NCBI GenBank assembly: GCA_002154585.1 | Contig: MUNG01000154.1 | Coordinates: forward strand, 1 to 36,679 | DNA length: 36,679 nt | Direction of reading: 5' to 3' | DNA from: Streptomyces pseudogriseolus | Lineage (GTDB): Bacteria > Actinomycetota > Actinomycetes > Streptomycetales > Streptomycetaceae | Position numbers and translations under genes: made by a program | The notes under the pieces: model-generated | What the model saw: the letters and a program-made list of their open reading frames with translations, nothing else | The model's database searches: none | Told to the model about the DNA's origin: nothing | Part shown: one piece after another, positions 8,545-16,486 of the stretch | Layout: every line of letters begins with the position of its first letter | Numbering within the stretch: position 1 is the stretch's first letter

Positions 8545-9339
8545 ATGAGCAACATCTATGGGGAGTGGTTGAAGGCGCAGCGAGAGGCGGCGGGGCTGAC
8601 ACAGCAGGAGCTGGCGACAGCCGCCGTCATGACGCGTTCGCACATCGCGCACATCGAGGCAGGCCGGCGCACCCCGTCCAAGGAGGACGCGCGACGCCTC
8701 GACAGGGCTCTGAACACGGGCGATGTGCTCAGCAGCTTCCTGCCGGACGACGACACCGCTGTCGCGGGGTACTTCGAGGCGGCCCTCCAGCTCGAACAGC
8801 AGGCGACGATGATCCGGGAGTTCGCCCTGTCGTTCGTCCCCGGCATCCTCCAGACGGAAAGGTACGCACGTGCAGTTCTGAGTACGTCGTTCCCTCCGGT
8901 GAGTGAACAGGAACGTGACAGACGCCTTGTCACACGCCTGGAACGCGCGAACATCCTTGCCGATCCAGTGACACCCGTAGTGTGGGCGCTTCTGGATGAA
9001 GCGGTGCTACGACGCCGGATCGGCGGCCCTGACGTCATGGCGGAACAGATCAACCACCTCATCGCACTCGCCGAGGCCGAGCGGATCCAGCTTCACCTCC
9101 TGCCGTTCACGCTGGGCATGCATCCCCTGCTGAGCAACATGCTCACGCTGATGTGGTTCGAGGATCAGCCGCCCGTGGCCTACGGGGAGGGCTTGTACAT
9201 GGGGAAGATCCACGACAGCCCATCAGTCGTTCAGGAGCTGCAGCATCGCTACGATTCCGCACTGGGCAACGCGCTGCCGCTCAAGGAATCACTGGCTCTG
9301 CTCAGGGCAACAGCAAGGGACTACGTACATCATGGCTGA
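8545..9339 (+). CDS. XRE-family regulator with DUF5753 domain (WhiJ-like)
   Basis: Cytoplasmic DNA-binding protein of 264 residues. Residues about 5-58 form a Cro/C1-type helix-turn-helix (WLKAQREAAGLTQQELA, then SHIAHIEAGRRTP). Residues about 85-255 match the DUF5753 domain typical of Streptomyces, with FVPGILQTERYARAV, RLERANIL and LHLLPFTLGMHP. The ATG at 8545 has GGGAG six bases upstream; the TTG at 8539 is too close to it. The last 8 bases overlap a DUF397 gene. Such pairs are the WhiJ/DUF397 type, in which the regulator controls development or antibiotic genes and the small partner modulates it. The actual targets here are unknown. Codon use is visibly less GC-biased than in neighbouring genes. 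Confidence 0.88.
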   Translation: MSNIYGEWLKAQREAAGLTQQELATAAVMTRSHIAHIEAGRRTPSKEDARRLDRALNTGDVLSSFLPDDDTAVAGYFEAALQLEQQATMIREFALSFVPGILQTERYARAVLSTSFPPVSEQERDRRLVTRLERANILADPVTPVVWALLDEAVLRRRIGGPDVMAEQINHLIALAEAERIQLHLLPFTLGMHPLLSNMLTLMWFEDQPPVAYGEGLYMGKIHDSPSVVQELQHRYDSALGNALPLKESLALLRATARDYVHHG

Positions 9340-9553
9340 CCGAGCGATACCGAACGCAGGGGCACTGATGGGCTGGCGGAAGTCCTCCCACAGCAACGAC
9401 CAGGGCGGCAGTTGCCTGGAGGTCCTGGACGACCACCCCATAGGTGTCCCTGTCCGCGACTCCAAAATCCCCGAGGGGCCCGCACTGGTCTTCCGGCCGG
9501 CCGGCTGGACGCCGTTCGTCACCGCGGTCAAGGACGGAAGCCTCTCCGCCTGA
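9332..9553 (+). CDS. DUF397 small protein
   Basis: Protein of 73 residues with the DUF397 hallmarks: WRKSSHSNDQGGSCLEV (residues 15-31), VRDSKIPEGPALVF (41-54) and a C-terminal WTPFVTAVKDG. Its ATG lies inside the end of the XRE gene (8-base overlap), so expression is coupled. DUF397 proteins are found almost only beside XRE/DUF5753 regulators in actinomycetes. In the WhiJ system the small partner is thought to oppose or relieve the regulator. A toxin/antitoxin-like relation has also been proposed for such pairs; neither is shown here. Confidence 0.88.
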   Translation: MADRAIPNAGALMGWRKSSHSNDQGGSCLEVLDDHPIGVPVRDSKIPEGPALVFRPAGWTPFVTAVKDGSLSA

Positions 9554-9674
9554 CCGCTCCCCACCGCGATTCGTTCCGCCCACGCCTCCCCCGCGCGGGT
9601 CTGCCGTCGTATGTACTGCGCCCCGTGCCGGCAACGCGTCATCCACCCGCCGCTGCTCACCACGGAAAGCCCCT

Positions 9675-9708
9675 ATGACCCGGCCGGGGTCATGGTCCCG
9701 GCCGGGAC
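9675..9708. terminator. Two adjacent hairpins between convergent genes
   Basis: ATGACCC-N5-GGGTCAT (9675-9693) is followed immediately by the perfect 14-bp palindrome GTCCCGGCCGGGAC (9695-9708). They lie in the 245-base gap between the DUF397 gene and the ThDP enzyme gene, where I see no other gene. They are probably a bidirectional terminator. Confidence 0.5.
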
Positions 9709-9798
9709 GCCTGCGACCTCACGGAACCTGTCGCTTCCGCAGCCGATCGTGTGATCGACATCGTCCACGCGCGCGTGCGCCCGCCCTGAGGCCACGCC

Positions 9799-11484
9799 TC
9801 AGTCAAGGTGCGTAGGCGCGAACATCCTCAGCAGCGCCGGGAGGACGACCACCGACGGGCCCGGGGTGGAGAGGGACTTGGCGAGGTCCTCCTCCAGGGT
9901 CTCCGGGGTGGTGCGGACGCCCGGGACGCCGAAGGACTCGGCCAGGGCCACGTAGTCCGGGCGGGTCAGCTCGGTCGCCGTGGGCTCGCCGAAGGCGTCC
10001 GTCATGTACTCGCGCAGGATGCCGTAGCCGCCGTCGTCGACGATCAGCCAGGTGACGTCCAGGTCGTACTGGCGGGCCGTGGCCAGCTCGGCGATCGAGT
10101 ACAGCGCGCCGCCGTCGCCGGAGACCGCGAGGACCGGGCGGGTGGGGTCGGCGACCGCCGCGCCGAGGGCCGCCGGGAAGCCGTAGCCGAGGCCGCCGGC
10201 GCCCTGCGCCGAGTGCAGGTGGTTGGGGCCCATCGCGTCGAACGCGGACCACGCCCAGTAGGCGAGGATCGTCATGTCCCAGAAGGACGGCGAGCCGGTC
10301 GGGAGGGCGCGCCGCACGGCCGTCAGCACCTGCTGCTCCAGGGCGAGGTCCTGCCCGTCGATGCGGGCCCGCACCCGGTCCAGCAGCTCCCGCACCCGCG
10401 CCGGGGCGGTGGCGTCCTCGCGGGGCTCGACCGTCTCCAGGAGTGCCTGGAGGGCGAGGCGGGCGTCCGCGTGGATGCCGATGCCGGGGTGGTTGGACTC
10501 CAGTTTGCCGAGGTCGGCCTCGATCTGGATCACCCGGCCGCGCGGCCTGAACGTGTGGTAGTTGGAGGAGAGTTCGCCGAGTCCGGAGCCGACGACGAGC
10601 AGGACGTCGGCGTCCTCCAGGAAGTCGGTGGTGTGCCGGTCCTCGATCCAGGACTGGAGGGACAGCGGGTGGGTCCAGGGGAAGGCGCCCTTGCCGCCGG
10701 GGGTGGTGACCACGGGCGCCTGGACGCGCTCGGCGAGCTGCCGCAGCTTCTTGGAGGCGTCCGAGCGGACGACTCCCCCGCCCGCGATGATCGCCGGGCG
10801 CTCGGCGTGGGCCAGCAGGTGCGCGGCCAGCGCGGTGAGTTCGGGGCGCGGGGGCAGCTCGTCCGGGGTGGCGTCCATCGCCGTCACCACCGGCAGGACC
10901 GTCTCGGCGAGCAGCACGTCCTGCGGGATCTCCACCCACACGGGCCCGTGCGGGACGGTGAGCGCCGACTTCCAGGCCGCGGCGATCGCCGAGGGGATCT
11001 GGGAGGCCGTGCGGACCGTGTGCACGGACTTGACCACGCCCCGGAACGAGGCGGACTGGTCGGGGAGTTCGTGCAGATAGCCGTGGCGTCCGCCGCCGAG
11101 CCCGGCGGTGGGCACCTGGCTGCTGATCGCCAGCACCGGCGCCGACGCGGCCGCCGCCTCCTGGAGCGCGGCCAGCGAGGTGAGGGCGCCGGGGCCGGTG
11201 GACAGCAGCAGCGGGGCCGCCTCGCCGGTGATGCGGCCGTACGCGTCCGCCGCGAAGCCCGCGTTGTTCTCCACGCGCAGTCCGATGTAGCGCAGGTGGG
11301 AGCGGCGCAGGGCGTCGAACATGCCGAGGGCGTGCTGGCCGGGCAGGCCGAAGACGGTGGTCGCGCCGAGCCCGGCCAGGGTCTCCACGACCAGGTCTCC
11401 GCCGTTGCGGCCGGGCGGGGGGTTGAGGGCCGCCTCCGTCTGTGCGGCGGTCGGGCGGAGTTCCAGGTCGTGGTCGTGCGTCAC
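9799..11484 (-). CDS. ThDP-dependent acetolactate synthase/2-ketoarginine decarboxylase-like enzyme
   Basis: Thiamine-diphosphate enzyme of 561 residues with the usual three domains. The PYR domain has [15 protein letters not shown] and the cofactor-activating Glu72 in [16 protein letters not shown] central Rossmann-like domain follows (IIAGGGV). The PP domain has GDGG at 456-459. The metal-binding end of the GDG-N(26)-NN motif reads DDGGYG at 483-488, with Asp where Asn is usual. Annotation pipelines would call it acetolactate synthase, but it sits in an operon with a ureohydrolase, translationally coupled by a GTGA overlap. That context and the length resemble Pseudomonas AruI (2-ketoarginine decarboxylase), so decarboxylation of a guanidino keto acid is a reasonable guess. 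No ALS small subunit gene is nearby. Confidence 0.82.
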   Translation of the reverse strand: MTHDHDLELRPTAAQTEAALNPPPGRNGGDLVVETLAGLGATTVFGLPGQHALGMFDALRRSHLRYIGLRVENNAGFAADAYGRITGEAAPLLLSTGPGALTSLAALQEAAAASAPVLAISSQVPTAGLGGGRHGYLHELPDQSASFRGVVKSVHTVRTASQIPSAIAAAWKSALTVPHGPVWVEIPQDVLLAETVLPVVTAMDATPDELPPRPELTALAAHLLAHAERPAIIAGGGVVRSDASKKLRQLAERVQAPVVTTPGGKGAFPWTHPLSLQSWIEDRHTTDFLEDADVLLVVGSGLGELSSNYHTFRPRGRVIQIEADLGKLESNHPGIGIHADARLALQALLETVEPREDATAPARVRELLDRVRARIDGQDLALEQQVLTAVRRALPTGSPSFWDMTILAYWAWSAFDAMGPNHLHSAQGAGGLGYGFPAALGAAVADPTRPVLAVSGDGGALYSIAELATARQYDLDVTWLIVDDGGYGILREYMTDAFGEPTATELTRPDYVALAESFGVPGVRTTPETLEEDLAKSLSTPGPSVVVLPALLRMFAPTHLD

Positions 11485-12449
11485 TTGGCGCGGGCCTCCG
11501 CGATCTGGCGGGACATGATCGTGGTCAGTTCGTACGCCGTGTGGGACGCGGCGACCGAGGTGATCTCGGCGTGGTCGTACGCGGGCGCCACCTCGACGAC
11601 GTCGGCCGAGACCAGGTTGCAGGAGGCGAGGCCGCGCAGGATCTCCAGCAGCTCGCGGGAGGTCATGCCGCCCGCCTCGGGCGTGCCGGTGCCGGGGGCG
11701 TGGGCGGGGTCGAGGCAGTCGATGTCGATGGAGATGTACAGCGGGCGGTCGCCGATGCGCTGCCGGAGCTGGTCGGCGACCTCGTCGGCGCCGCGGCGGT
11801 AGACGTCGGCGGAGGTGACGATGCCGAAGCCCATCTTCTCGTCGTCGGTGAGGTCCTGCTTGCCGTAGAGGGGGCCGCGGGTGCCGACGTGGGAGAGGGC
11901 GGAGGTGTCGAGGATGCCCTCCTCGACGGCCCGGCGGAACGGCGTGCCGTGGGTGTACTCGGCGCCGAAGTACGTGTCCCAGGTGTCGAGGTGCGCGTCG
12001 AAGTGGAGCAGCGCGACCGGGCCGTGCTTCTTGGCGACGCTCCTGAGCAGCGGCAGCGCGATGGTGTGGTCGCCGCCGAGGGTCATCAGGCGGGCGCCGG
12101 TGCCGAGGAGGTCGTCGGCGGCGGCCTCTATGGTGTCGACGGCCTCGTTGATGTTGAACGGGTTGACGGCGATGTCGCCGCCGTCCGCGACCTGCGCGAG
12201 GGCGAACGGGGAGGCGTCCTGCGCCGGGTTGTACGGGCGCAGCAGCCGGGACGCCTCGCGGATGGCGTTGCCGCCGAAGCGGGCGCCCGGCCGGTAGGAG
12301 ACGCCGGAGTCGAACGGCACGCCCACGACGGCGACGTCGGCGCGGCCGACCTCGTCGAGGCGGGGCAGCCGGGCGAAGGTCGCGGGGCCGGCGTAGCGCG
12401 GCACGCGGGACGAGTCGACGGGGCCGCGGGGCGTCTCGTTGCTGCTCAT
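11481..12449 (-). CDS. speB: Ureohydrolase: agmatinase/guanidinobutyrase family
   Basis: Manganese ureohydrolase of 322 residues. All metal ligands are present: GGDHT (His128), FDAHLD (Asp151, His153, Asp155) and SIDIDCLDP (Asp242, Asp244). [10 protein letters not shown] and the C-terminal [10 protein letters not shown] are typical of agmatinases. The enzyme hydrolyses a guanidino group and releases urea. Candidate substrates are agmatine (giving putrescine), 4-guanidinobutyrate (giving GABA) or a related compound; the sequence alone does not decide. The arrangement symporter - ureohydrolase - ThDP enzyme, divergent from a PucR regulator, favours a catabolic role. The stop overlaps the next start as GTGA. 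The 55 bases to the upstream symporter contain no terminator-like hairpin that I can see. Confidence 0.9.
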   Translation of the reverse strand: MSSNETPRGPVDSSRVPRYAGPATFARLPRLDEVGRADVAVVGVPFDSGVSYRPGARFGGNAIREASRLLRPYNPAQDASPFALAQVADGGDIAVNPFNINEAVDTIEAAADDLLGTGARLMTLGGDHTIALPLLRSVAKKHGPVALLHFDAHLDTWDTYFGAEYTHGTPFRRAVEEGILDTSALSHVGTRGPLYGKQDLTDDEKMGFGIVTSADVYRRGADEVADQLRQRIGDRPLYISIDIDCLDPAHAPGTGTPEAGGMTSRELLEILRGLASCNLVSADVVEVAPAYDHAEITSVAASHTAYELTTIMSRQIAEARAK

Positions 12450-12504
12450 GGAGGACTGCTCTCTTTCCTACGCTTCGTCGCGTATGTGCTGACTGCCCAC
12501 GATG

Positions 12505-13986
12505 CTACTGGGCGGCCGGGACCTGTTCGGACACGGTTTCGGACGCGTTCTCCGGCTCGGCGCCGCGTCCGGCGAGGCGCTCGCGCCAGGCGGCGAGGAC
12601 GGCCGCGTCGGTCGGGCGGGTGGTGAGGGAGACGACGACGTAGGCCGCGAGGGAGGCGAGGAGGCCGTAGTAGACGGGCTCGTTGGCGAGGATGCCGTAC
12701 GTGGCCATCAGGCCGATCACGGCGAGGCCGCCGACGGCGACGGAGGCGAGGGCGCCCTGCGCGGTGCCCCGCTTCCACAGCAGCCCGCCCAGAATCGGCA
12801 CGAGCAGCCCGCCGACCAGCAGGTTGTACGCGACGGTCAGCGCCTGGACGACGTCGTTGAGGGCGATGGCGGTGGCGATCACGGCGAGGCCCATCAGCAG
12901 GATGAAGGCGCGGTTGCCCTTGACCTCGTCGTGCTGCCGGTCGCCGTCCGGGCGGACGACGCCGCGCAGCCGGGACCAGATGTCGTTGTTGGCGACGGTG
13001 GCGCAGGCGATCAGCGCGCCGGAGGAGGTCGACATCACGGCGGCGAGGGCGGCGGCCAGCACGAGGCCGCGCACGCCGATCGGCAGCTCGTCCTTGACGA
13101 TGGTGGCGAACGCGTCGTCGGGGCTGGCGAGCTTCGGGTAGAGCACCTTGGCCGCGGTGCCGATGACCGCGCCGGCGACGGCGTAGGCGAGGCAGTAGGT
13201 GCCGGCGACGGTGCCGCCCCAGCGGGCCGTGCGGTCGCCGCGGGCGGTGAACACACGCTGCCAGATGTCCTGCCCGATGAGCATGCCGAAGGTGTAGATC
13301 AGCACGTAGGTGAAGATGGTCTCGCCGCCGATGCCCAGCGGGTCGAAGTACTCGGTGGGCAGCTGCGCCTTCATCTCGGCGAACCCGCCCGCCTTGACGA
13401 CCGCGATCGGCAGCAGGAGCAGGAGCACGCCGATCGTCTTGACGACGAACTGCACCATGTCGGTCAGCGTGATGGACCACATGCCGCCGAGCGTGGAGTA
13501 CGCGACGACGATCGAGCCGCCGAGGACGATCGCGAGGGTGCGGTTCATGTCGAACAGGACGTCGAAGATCGTCGCGTAGGCGATGGTCGAGGTCACCGCG
13601 AGCATCAGGGTGTACGCCCACATGACGAGGCCGGAGATGACGCCGGCCCGGCCGCCGTAGCGCAGGTCGAGCATCTCGGAGACGGTGTAGACCTTCAGGC
13701 GGGCGATGCGGGCGGAGAAGAACACGCTCAGGGCGAGCAGTCCGAGGCCGATGGTGAACACCATCCACGCGCCGGACAGCCCGTACTGGTAGCCGAGGCC
13801 CACGCCGCCGATGGTGGAGGCGCCGCCGAGGACGATGGCGGCCATGGTGCCCGAGTACATGGCGGGGCCCAGGCGGCGGCCGGCCACCAGGAACTCGCTC
13901 TTGGACCTGGCGCGGCGCATGCCCCACCAGCCCATGGCCAGCATGCCGGCCAGATAGACGACGATGACCAGGTAGTCGACGGCCAT
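12505..13986 (-). CDS. Sodium:solute symporter (SSS family)
   Basis: Integral membrane transporter of 493 residues with about 13 hydrophobic segments. It has family blocks near the N-terminus (AGRRLGPAMYSGTMAA, then GGASTIGGVGLGYQYG) and the SSS segment FVVKTIGVLLLLLP. It probably imports a small polar nutrient with Na+. The start ATG is preceded by AGGAGG with 6-base spacing. It is the first gene of the minus-strand operon with the ureohydrolase and ThDP enzyme, so the cargo is presumably a guanidino compound, amine or related metabolite. This is inference from context: SSS members also carry proline, pantothenate, urea or acetate. The hydrophilic C-terminus of about 40 residues is Glu-rich. 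Confidence 0.9.
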   Translation of the reverse strand: MAVDYLVIVVYLAGMLAMGWWGMRRARSKSEFLVAGRRLGPAMYSGTMAAIVLGGASTIGGVGLGYQYGLSGAWMVFTIGLGLLALSVFFSARIARLKVYTVSEMLDLRYGGRAGVISGLVMWAYTLMLAVTSTIAYATIFDVLFDMNRTLAIVLGGSIVVAYSTLGGMWSITLTDMVQFVVKTIGVLLLLLPIAVVKAGGFAEMKAQLPTEYFDPLGIGGETIFTYVLIYTFGMLIGQDIWQRVFTARGDRTARWGGTVAGTYCLAYAVAGAVIGTAAKVLYPKLASPDDAFATIVKDELPIGVRGLVLAAALAAVMSTSSGALIACATVANNDIWSRLRGVVRPDGDRQHDEVKGNRAFILLMGLAVIATAIALNDVVQALTVAYNLLVGGLLVPILGGLLWKRGTAQGALASVAVGGLAVIGLMATYGILANEPVYYGLLASLAAYVVVSLTTRPTDAAVLAAWRERLAGRGAEPENASETVSEQVPAAQ

Positions 13987-14119
13987 GCGGGGCCTCCTTC
14001 GCGCACTGTCGGTGGCGTGTCGTGCAGACGGGTCGCGCTCACCGGCGGCCGCGCGGGGACATCCGCCCGTACCCGCGGGGTGCCGGTGACCCGACCTTAG
14101 GTGGCCGAAAAGCGACTGC

Positions 14120-14133
14120 GAAGTGTACGTTTC
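14120..14133. promoter_or_regulatory. GAA-N2-GTAC-N2-TTC dyad between symporter and pucR
   Basis: This symmetrical element lies 39 bases before the PucR start and 133 bases before the divergent symporter start. It is a candidate operator for the PucR regulator. No experimental consensus is known to me for it. Confidence 0.35.
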
Positions 14134-14171
14134 ATCCAGATCGGCAGCCTGGGATGGAGGAAACGTCCACC

Positions 14172-15647
14172 ATGCCGGACCCCACTGTTCCGCCCACCCC
14201 TCCCGTCCCCCTGGACGCGCTGCTGGCCCGCGCGGACCTGGGCCTGCGCCGCATCGCGGGCCCCGCGGACCCGGCGGCCGTCGTGCACTGGGCGCACACC
14301 TCGGAGATGGCCGACCCCTACCCGTACCTGCTGGGCGGCGAACTGCTGCTGTCGGCGGGCGTGCACATCCCGGACGGCGCCGGCGCGGGCTACTTCGACG
14401 CGTACGTGTCGCGGATCGTCGCGGCGGGCGGCGTGGCGCTCGGCTTCGGGGTGGCGCCCGTGCACGACACCGTGCCCGGGGCGCTGGTGGAGGCGTGCGA
14501 GATGCACGGGCTGCCGCTGCTCGAGGTGCCGCCGCGGACCACGTTCTCGGCGGTGGCGCGGGCGCTGTGGCAGCTGATGGCGCAGGCCCGCACGGCAGAA
14601 CTGCGGCGGGTCACGGAGGCCCAGCAGAGCCTGGCCACCGCCGCCGCCCGCCCCGACCCGGTCCCCTCCGTCCTCCAGCAGCTGGCCCGCCGCCTGGGCG
14701 GACGCGCGGTGCTGTACGGGCCCGAGGGCACGGAGATCGCGGGCGCGGGGGCCGATCCGGGCGAGGGGACGCGGGCGGCGCTGGCGAAACTCGCGGAGGT
14801 CGTACGGCCGTCGACGCGGGACTCCTCGGACGCCCGTCCCTCCTCCGCGTCCGACACGGTGGGCGGGGTGCGGCTGGTCGCGCACGCGCTGGGCAACGGC
14901 GAGGGGTTCGTGCTCGGGACGGCCGCCCCGCAGCGGGACGCGGGCGACCACACCATCGCGTCCGTGGCGGCCGTGCTGCTCTCCCTGCTCACCGGCGAAC
15001 GGCACAGCGGCTCCGGCGCCGGCCGCTCCTCGGCGCTGGTACGGCTGCTGCTGGGCGCGGCGCCCGCGGAGGTGGCGCCGCTGCTCGGCGGGGACCGGTG
15101 GCGGGTGGTGCACGGCAGGCCGGACGGGCGGGCGGCGCCGGACCCGGTGGCCGCGTCCGCGCTGGGCGCCGCGCTCGGCTCGGCGCTGGTGGACGTGACG
15201 GGCGGGGTGGTGCGGGTGCTGGTGCCGGGCGGGCGGACGGTGGACCGGGTGCCGGGCTGGACGCTGGGGGTGAGCGCGGCGGCGGCCCCGCCGGACTGGC
15301 CGGCCGCCGACACCCAGGCCGCCCGCGCCTTGGCCCGCGCCCGCGCCACCCGCACGCCGGTGCTGCGCCACGGCGACCGCCCGGCCCTCGCCGACCTGGT
15401 CCCGCCGCACGACGCCGACGCCCACGCCCGCGCCCTGCTCGCCCCCGTGGAGCGGTCCCCGGCCCTGGTCGACACCCTGCGCACCTGGCTCTCCCTGCAC
15501 GGCAGCTGGGACCGCACGGCCGTCGCCCTGGACGTCCACCGCAACACGGTGCGGCAGCGGATCGCCCGGTGCGGGGCGCTGCTGGAGGCGGACCTGGACG
15601 ACCCGGACGTCCGGATGGAGCTGTGGTTCGCGCTGCGGCGGACGTGA
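14172..15647 (+). CDS. PucR-family transcriptional regulator
   Basis: Regulator of 491 residues. The N-terminal part (about 15-130) matches the PucR ligand-sensing domain, seen in the blocks VVHWAHTSEMADPYPYLLGG, GVALGFGVAPVHD and PLLEVPPRTTF. The middle is GAF-like and weakly conserved. The C-terminus is the PucR HTH: LVDTLRTWLSLHGSWDRTA followed by VHRNTVRQRIARC. The ATG at 14172 is used because GGAGGA (14156-14161) precedes it by 10 bases; the ATG at 14154 has no such site. PucR proteins usually activate neighbouring catabolic genes in response to nitrogen-rich substrates (purines, GABA, proline). Divergence from the symporter/ureohydrolase operon makes that operon the probable target. Confidence 0.87.
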   Translation: MPDPTVPPTPPVPLDALLARADLGLRRIAGPADPAAVVHWAHTSEMADPYPYLLGGELLLSAGVHIPDGAGAGYFDAYVSRIVAAGGVALGFGVAPVHDTVPGALVEACEMHGLPLLEVPPRTTFSAVARALWQLMAQARTAELRRVTEAQQSLATAAARPDPVPSVLQQLARRLGGRAVLYGPEGTEIAGAGADPGEGTRAALAKLAEVVRPSTRDSSDARPSSASDTVGGVRLVAHALGNGEGFVLGTAAPQRDAGDHTIASVAAVLLSLLTGERHSGSGAGRSSALVRLLLGAAPAEVAPLLGGDRWRVVHGRPDGRAAPDPVAASALGAALGSALVDVTGGVVRVLVPGGRTVDRVPGWTLGVSAAAAPPDWPAADTQAARALARARATRTPVLRHGDRPALADLVPPHDADAHARALLAPVERSPALVDTLRTWLSLHGSWDRTAVALDVHRNTVRQRIARCGALLEADLDDPDVRMELWFALRRT

Positions 15648-15653
15648 CCGTCG

Positions 15654-15679
15654 GCCCGGCCCGCGTGAGCGGCCCGGGC
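15654..15679. terminator. Bidirectional hairpin between pucR and tetR
   Basis: GCCCGG-C-CCGC-GTGA-GCGG-C-CCGGGC forms a 10-bp stem with one C-C mismatch and a GTGA tetraloop. It fills the 35-base gap between two convergent genes, so it probably stops transcription from both sides. Confidence 0.65.
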
Positions 15680-15682
15680 GTG

Positions 15683-16375
15683 TCAGGACCGGCGGGGCGT
15701 CCGGGATGCCCCGCCCTCCGGTGGTGGCAGGGGCAGGCCGCGCAGGGTCAGTCCCGACGGCGGGGGCAGCGGCCCGGCGGACGGGGCGGCCCGGAACGAC
15801 TGGAGCAGGTACGCCACCAGCCGGCGGGACGCCCTCGCGTCGTCCGGGAGGGCCGCCACCAGACCGCAGTGGGCCACCAGGGCCACGACGAGGTCGGACG
15901 GGTGGAAGTCGGGCCGGAGCGCGCCCGACGCCTGCGCCCTGCGCACCAGCGCGGTGACGTCCCGTTCCGCCTGCTCGCGGGAGCGCGCGTGCGCGGCCGT
16001 CGTCTCCGGGAAGGCGTCGAGGAACGCGGCCGGGAATCCGCGTTCCTCCCGCTGGAGGGCGCAGACCGTCTCGACCAGGTGCGTCAGGCCCGTCCACGGG
16101 TCGTCGGCGGCCAGGGCGTCACCAAGGGCCCGGCCGCAGGTCTCCATCTGCCGCGCGAACGCGCCCCGCACCAGCGCCTCCCGGGTCGGGAAGTGCCGGT
16201 ACAGGGTCGCCACGCCGACCCCGGCCCGCCGGGCCACGGTCGCCATCGGGGCGTCGATCCCGTGCTCGGCGAAGACCGCGCGGGCCGCGGCGAGGAGGCG
16301 CTCCCGGTTGCGCCGGGCGTCCGCCCGCACGGTGGTGTCCCGGGCCGTCGTGTTCCGAGAGGATTCCGTCGCCAC
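15683..16375 (-). CDS. TetR-family regulator
   Basis: Regulator of about 230 residues. The DNA-binding domain lies at about residues 22-70: RRNRERLLAAARAVFAEHG, then MATVARRAGVGVATLYRHFPTREAL. The rest is the helical ligand domain, and the last 35 residues form a Pro-rich tail. The GTG at 16375 gives a 20-residue head; a second GTG at 16330 would start closer to the HTH and cannot be excluded, as neither has a strong ribosome binding site. It diverges from an MDR oxidoreductase across 111 bases that contain a perfect 7-2-7 dyad. That is the usual layout of a repressor controlling itself and a detoxification enzyme. The ligand is unknown. Confidence 0.88.
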   Translation of the reverse strand: MATESSRNTTARDTTVRADARRNRERLLAAARAVFAEHGIDAPMATVARRAGVGVATLYRHFPTREALVRGAFARQMETCGRALGDALAADDPWTGLTHLVETVCALQREERGFPAAFLDAFPETTAAHARSREQAERDVTALVRRAQASGALRPDFHPSDLVVALVAHCGLVAALPDDARASRRLVAYLLQSFRAAPSAGPLPPPSGLTLRGLPLPPPEGGASRTPRRS

Positions 16376-16397
16376 TGTCTCTCGCTTCCGCCGTAAC

Positions 16398-16413
16398 CGG
16401 ACGATCTCGTCCG
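16398..16413. promoter_or_regulatory. CGGACGA-TC-TCGTCCG operator-like palindrome
   Basis: A perfect 16-bp dyad begins 23 bases upstream of the tetR start and ends 73 bases upstream of the divergent oxidoreductase start. Size and symmetry fit a TetR dimer site. Binding is inferred. Confidence 0.5.
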
Positions 16414-16486
16414 CTTGCCAGCCTACGGTCGGTCCCGCAACCCCCCCGACGTACCCCCCGTGGGACACGACGCGAAGGCGACGGCG

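Noticed and set aside
9554..9798. Possible small gene in the gap after the DUF397 gene
   Set aside because: Frames here are short, lack ribosome binding sites and have no protein-like composition; only the two hairpins are supported.
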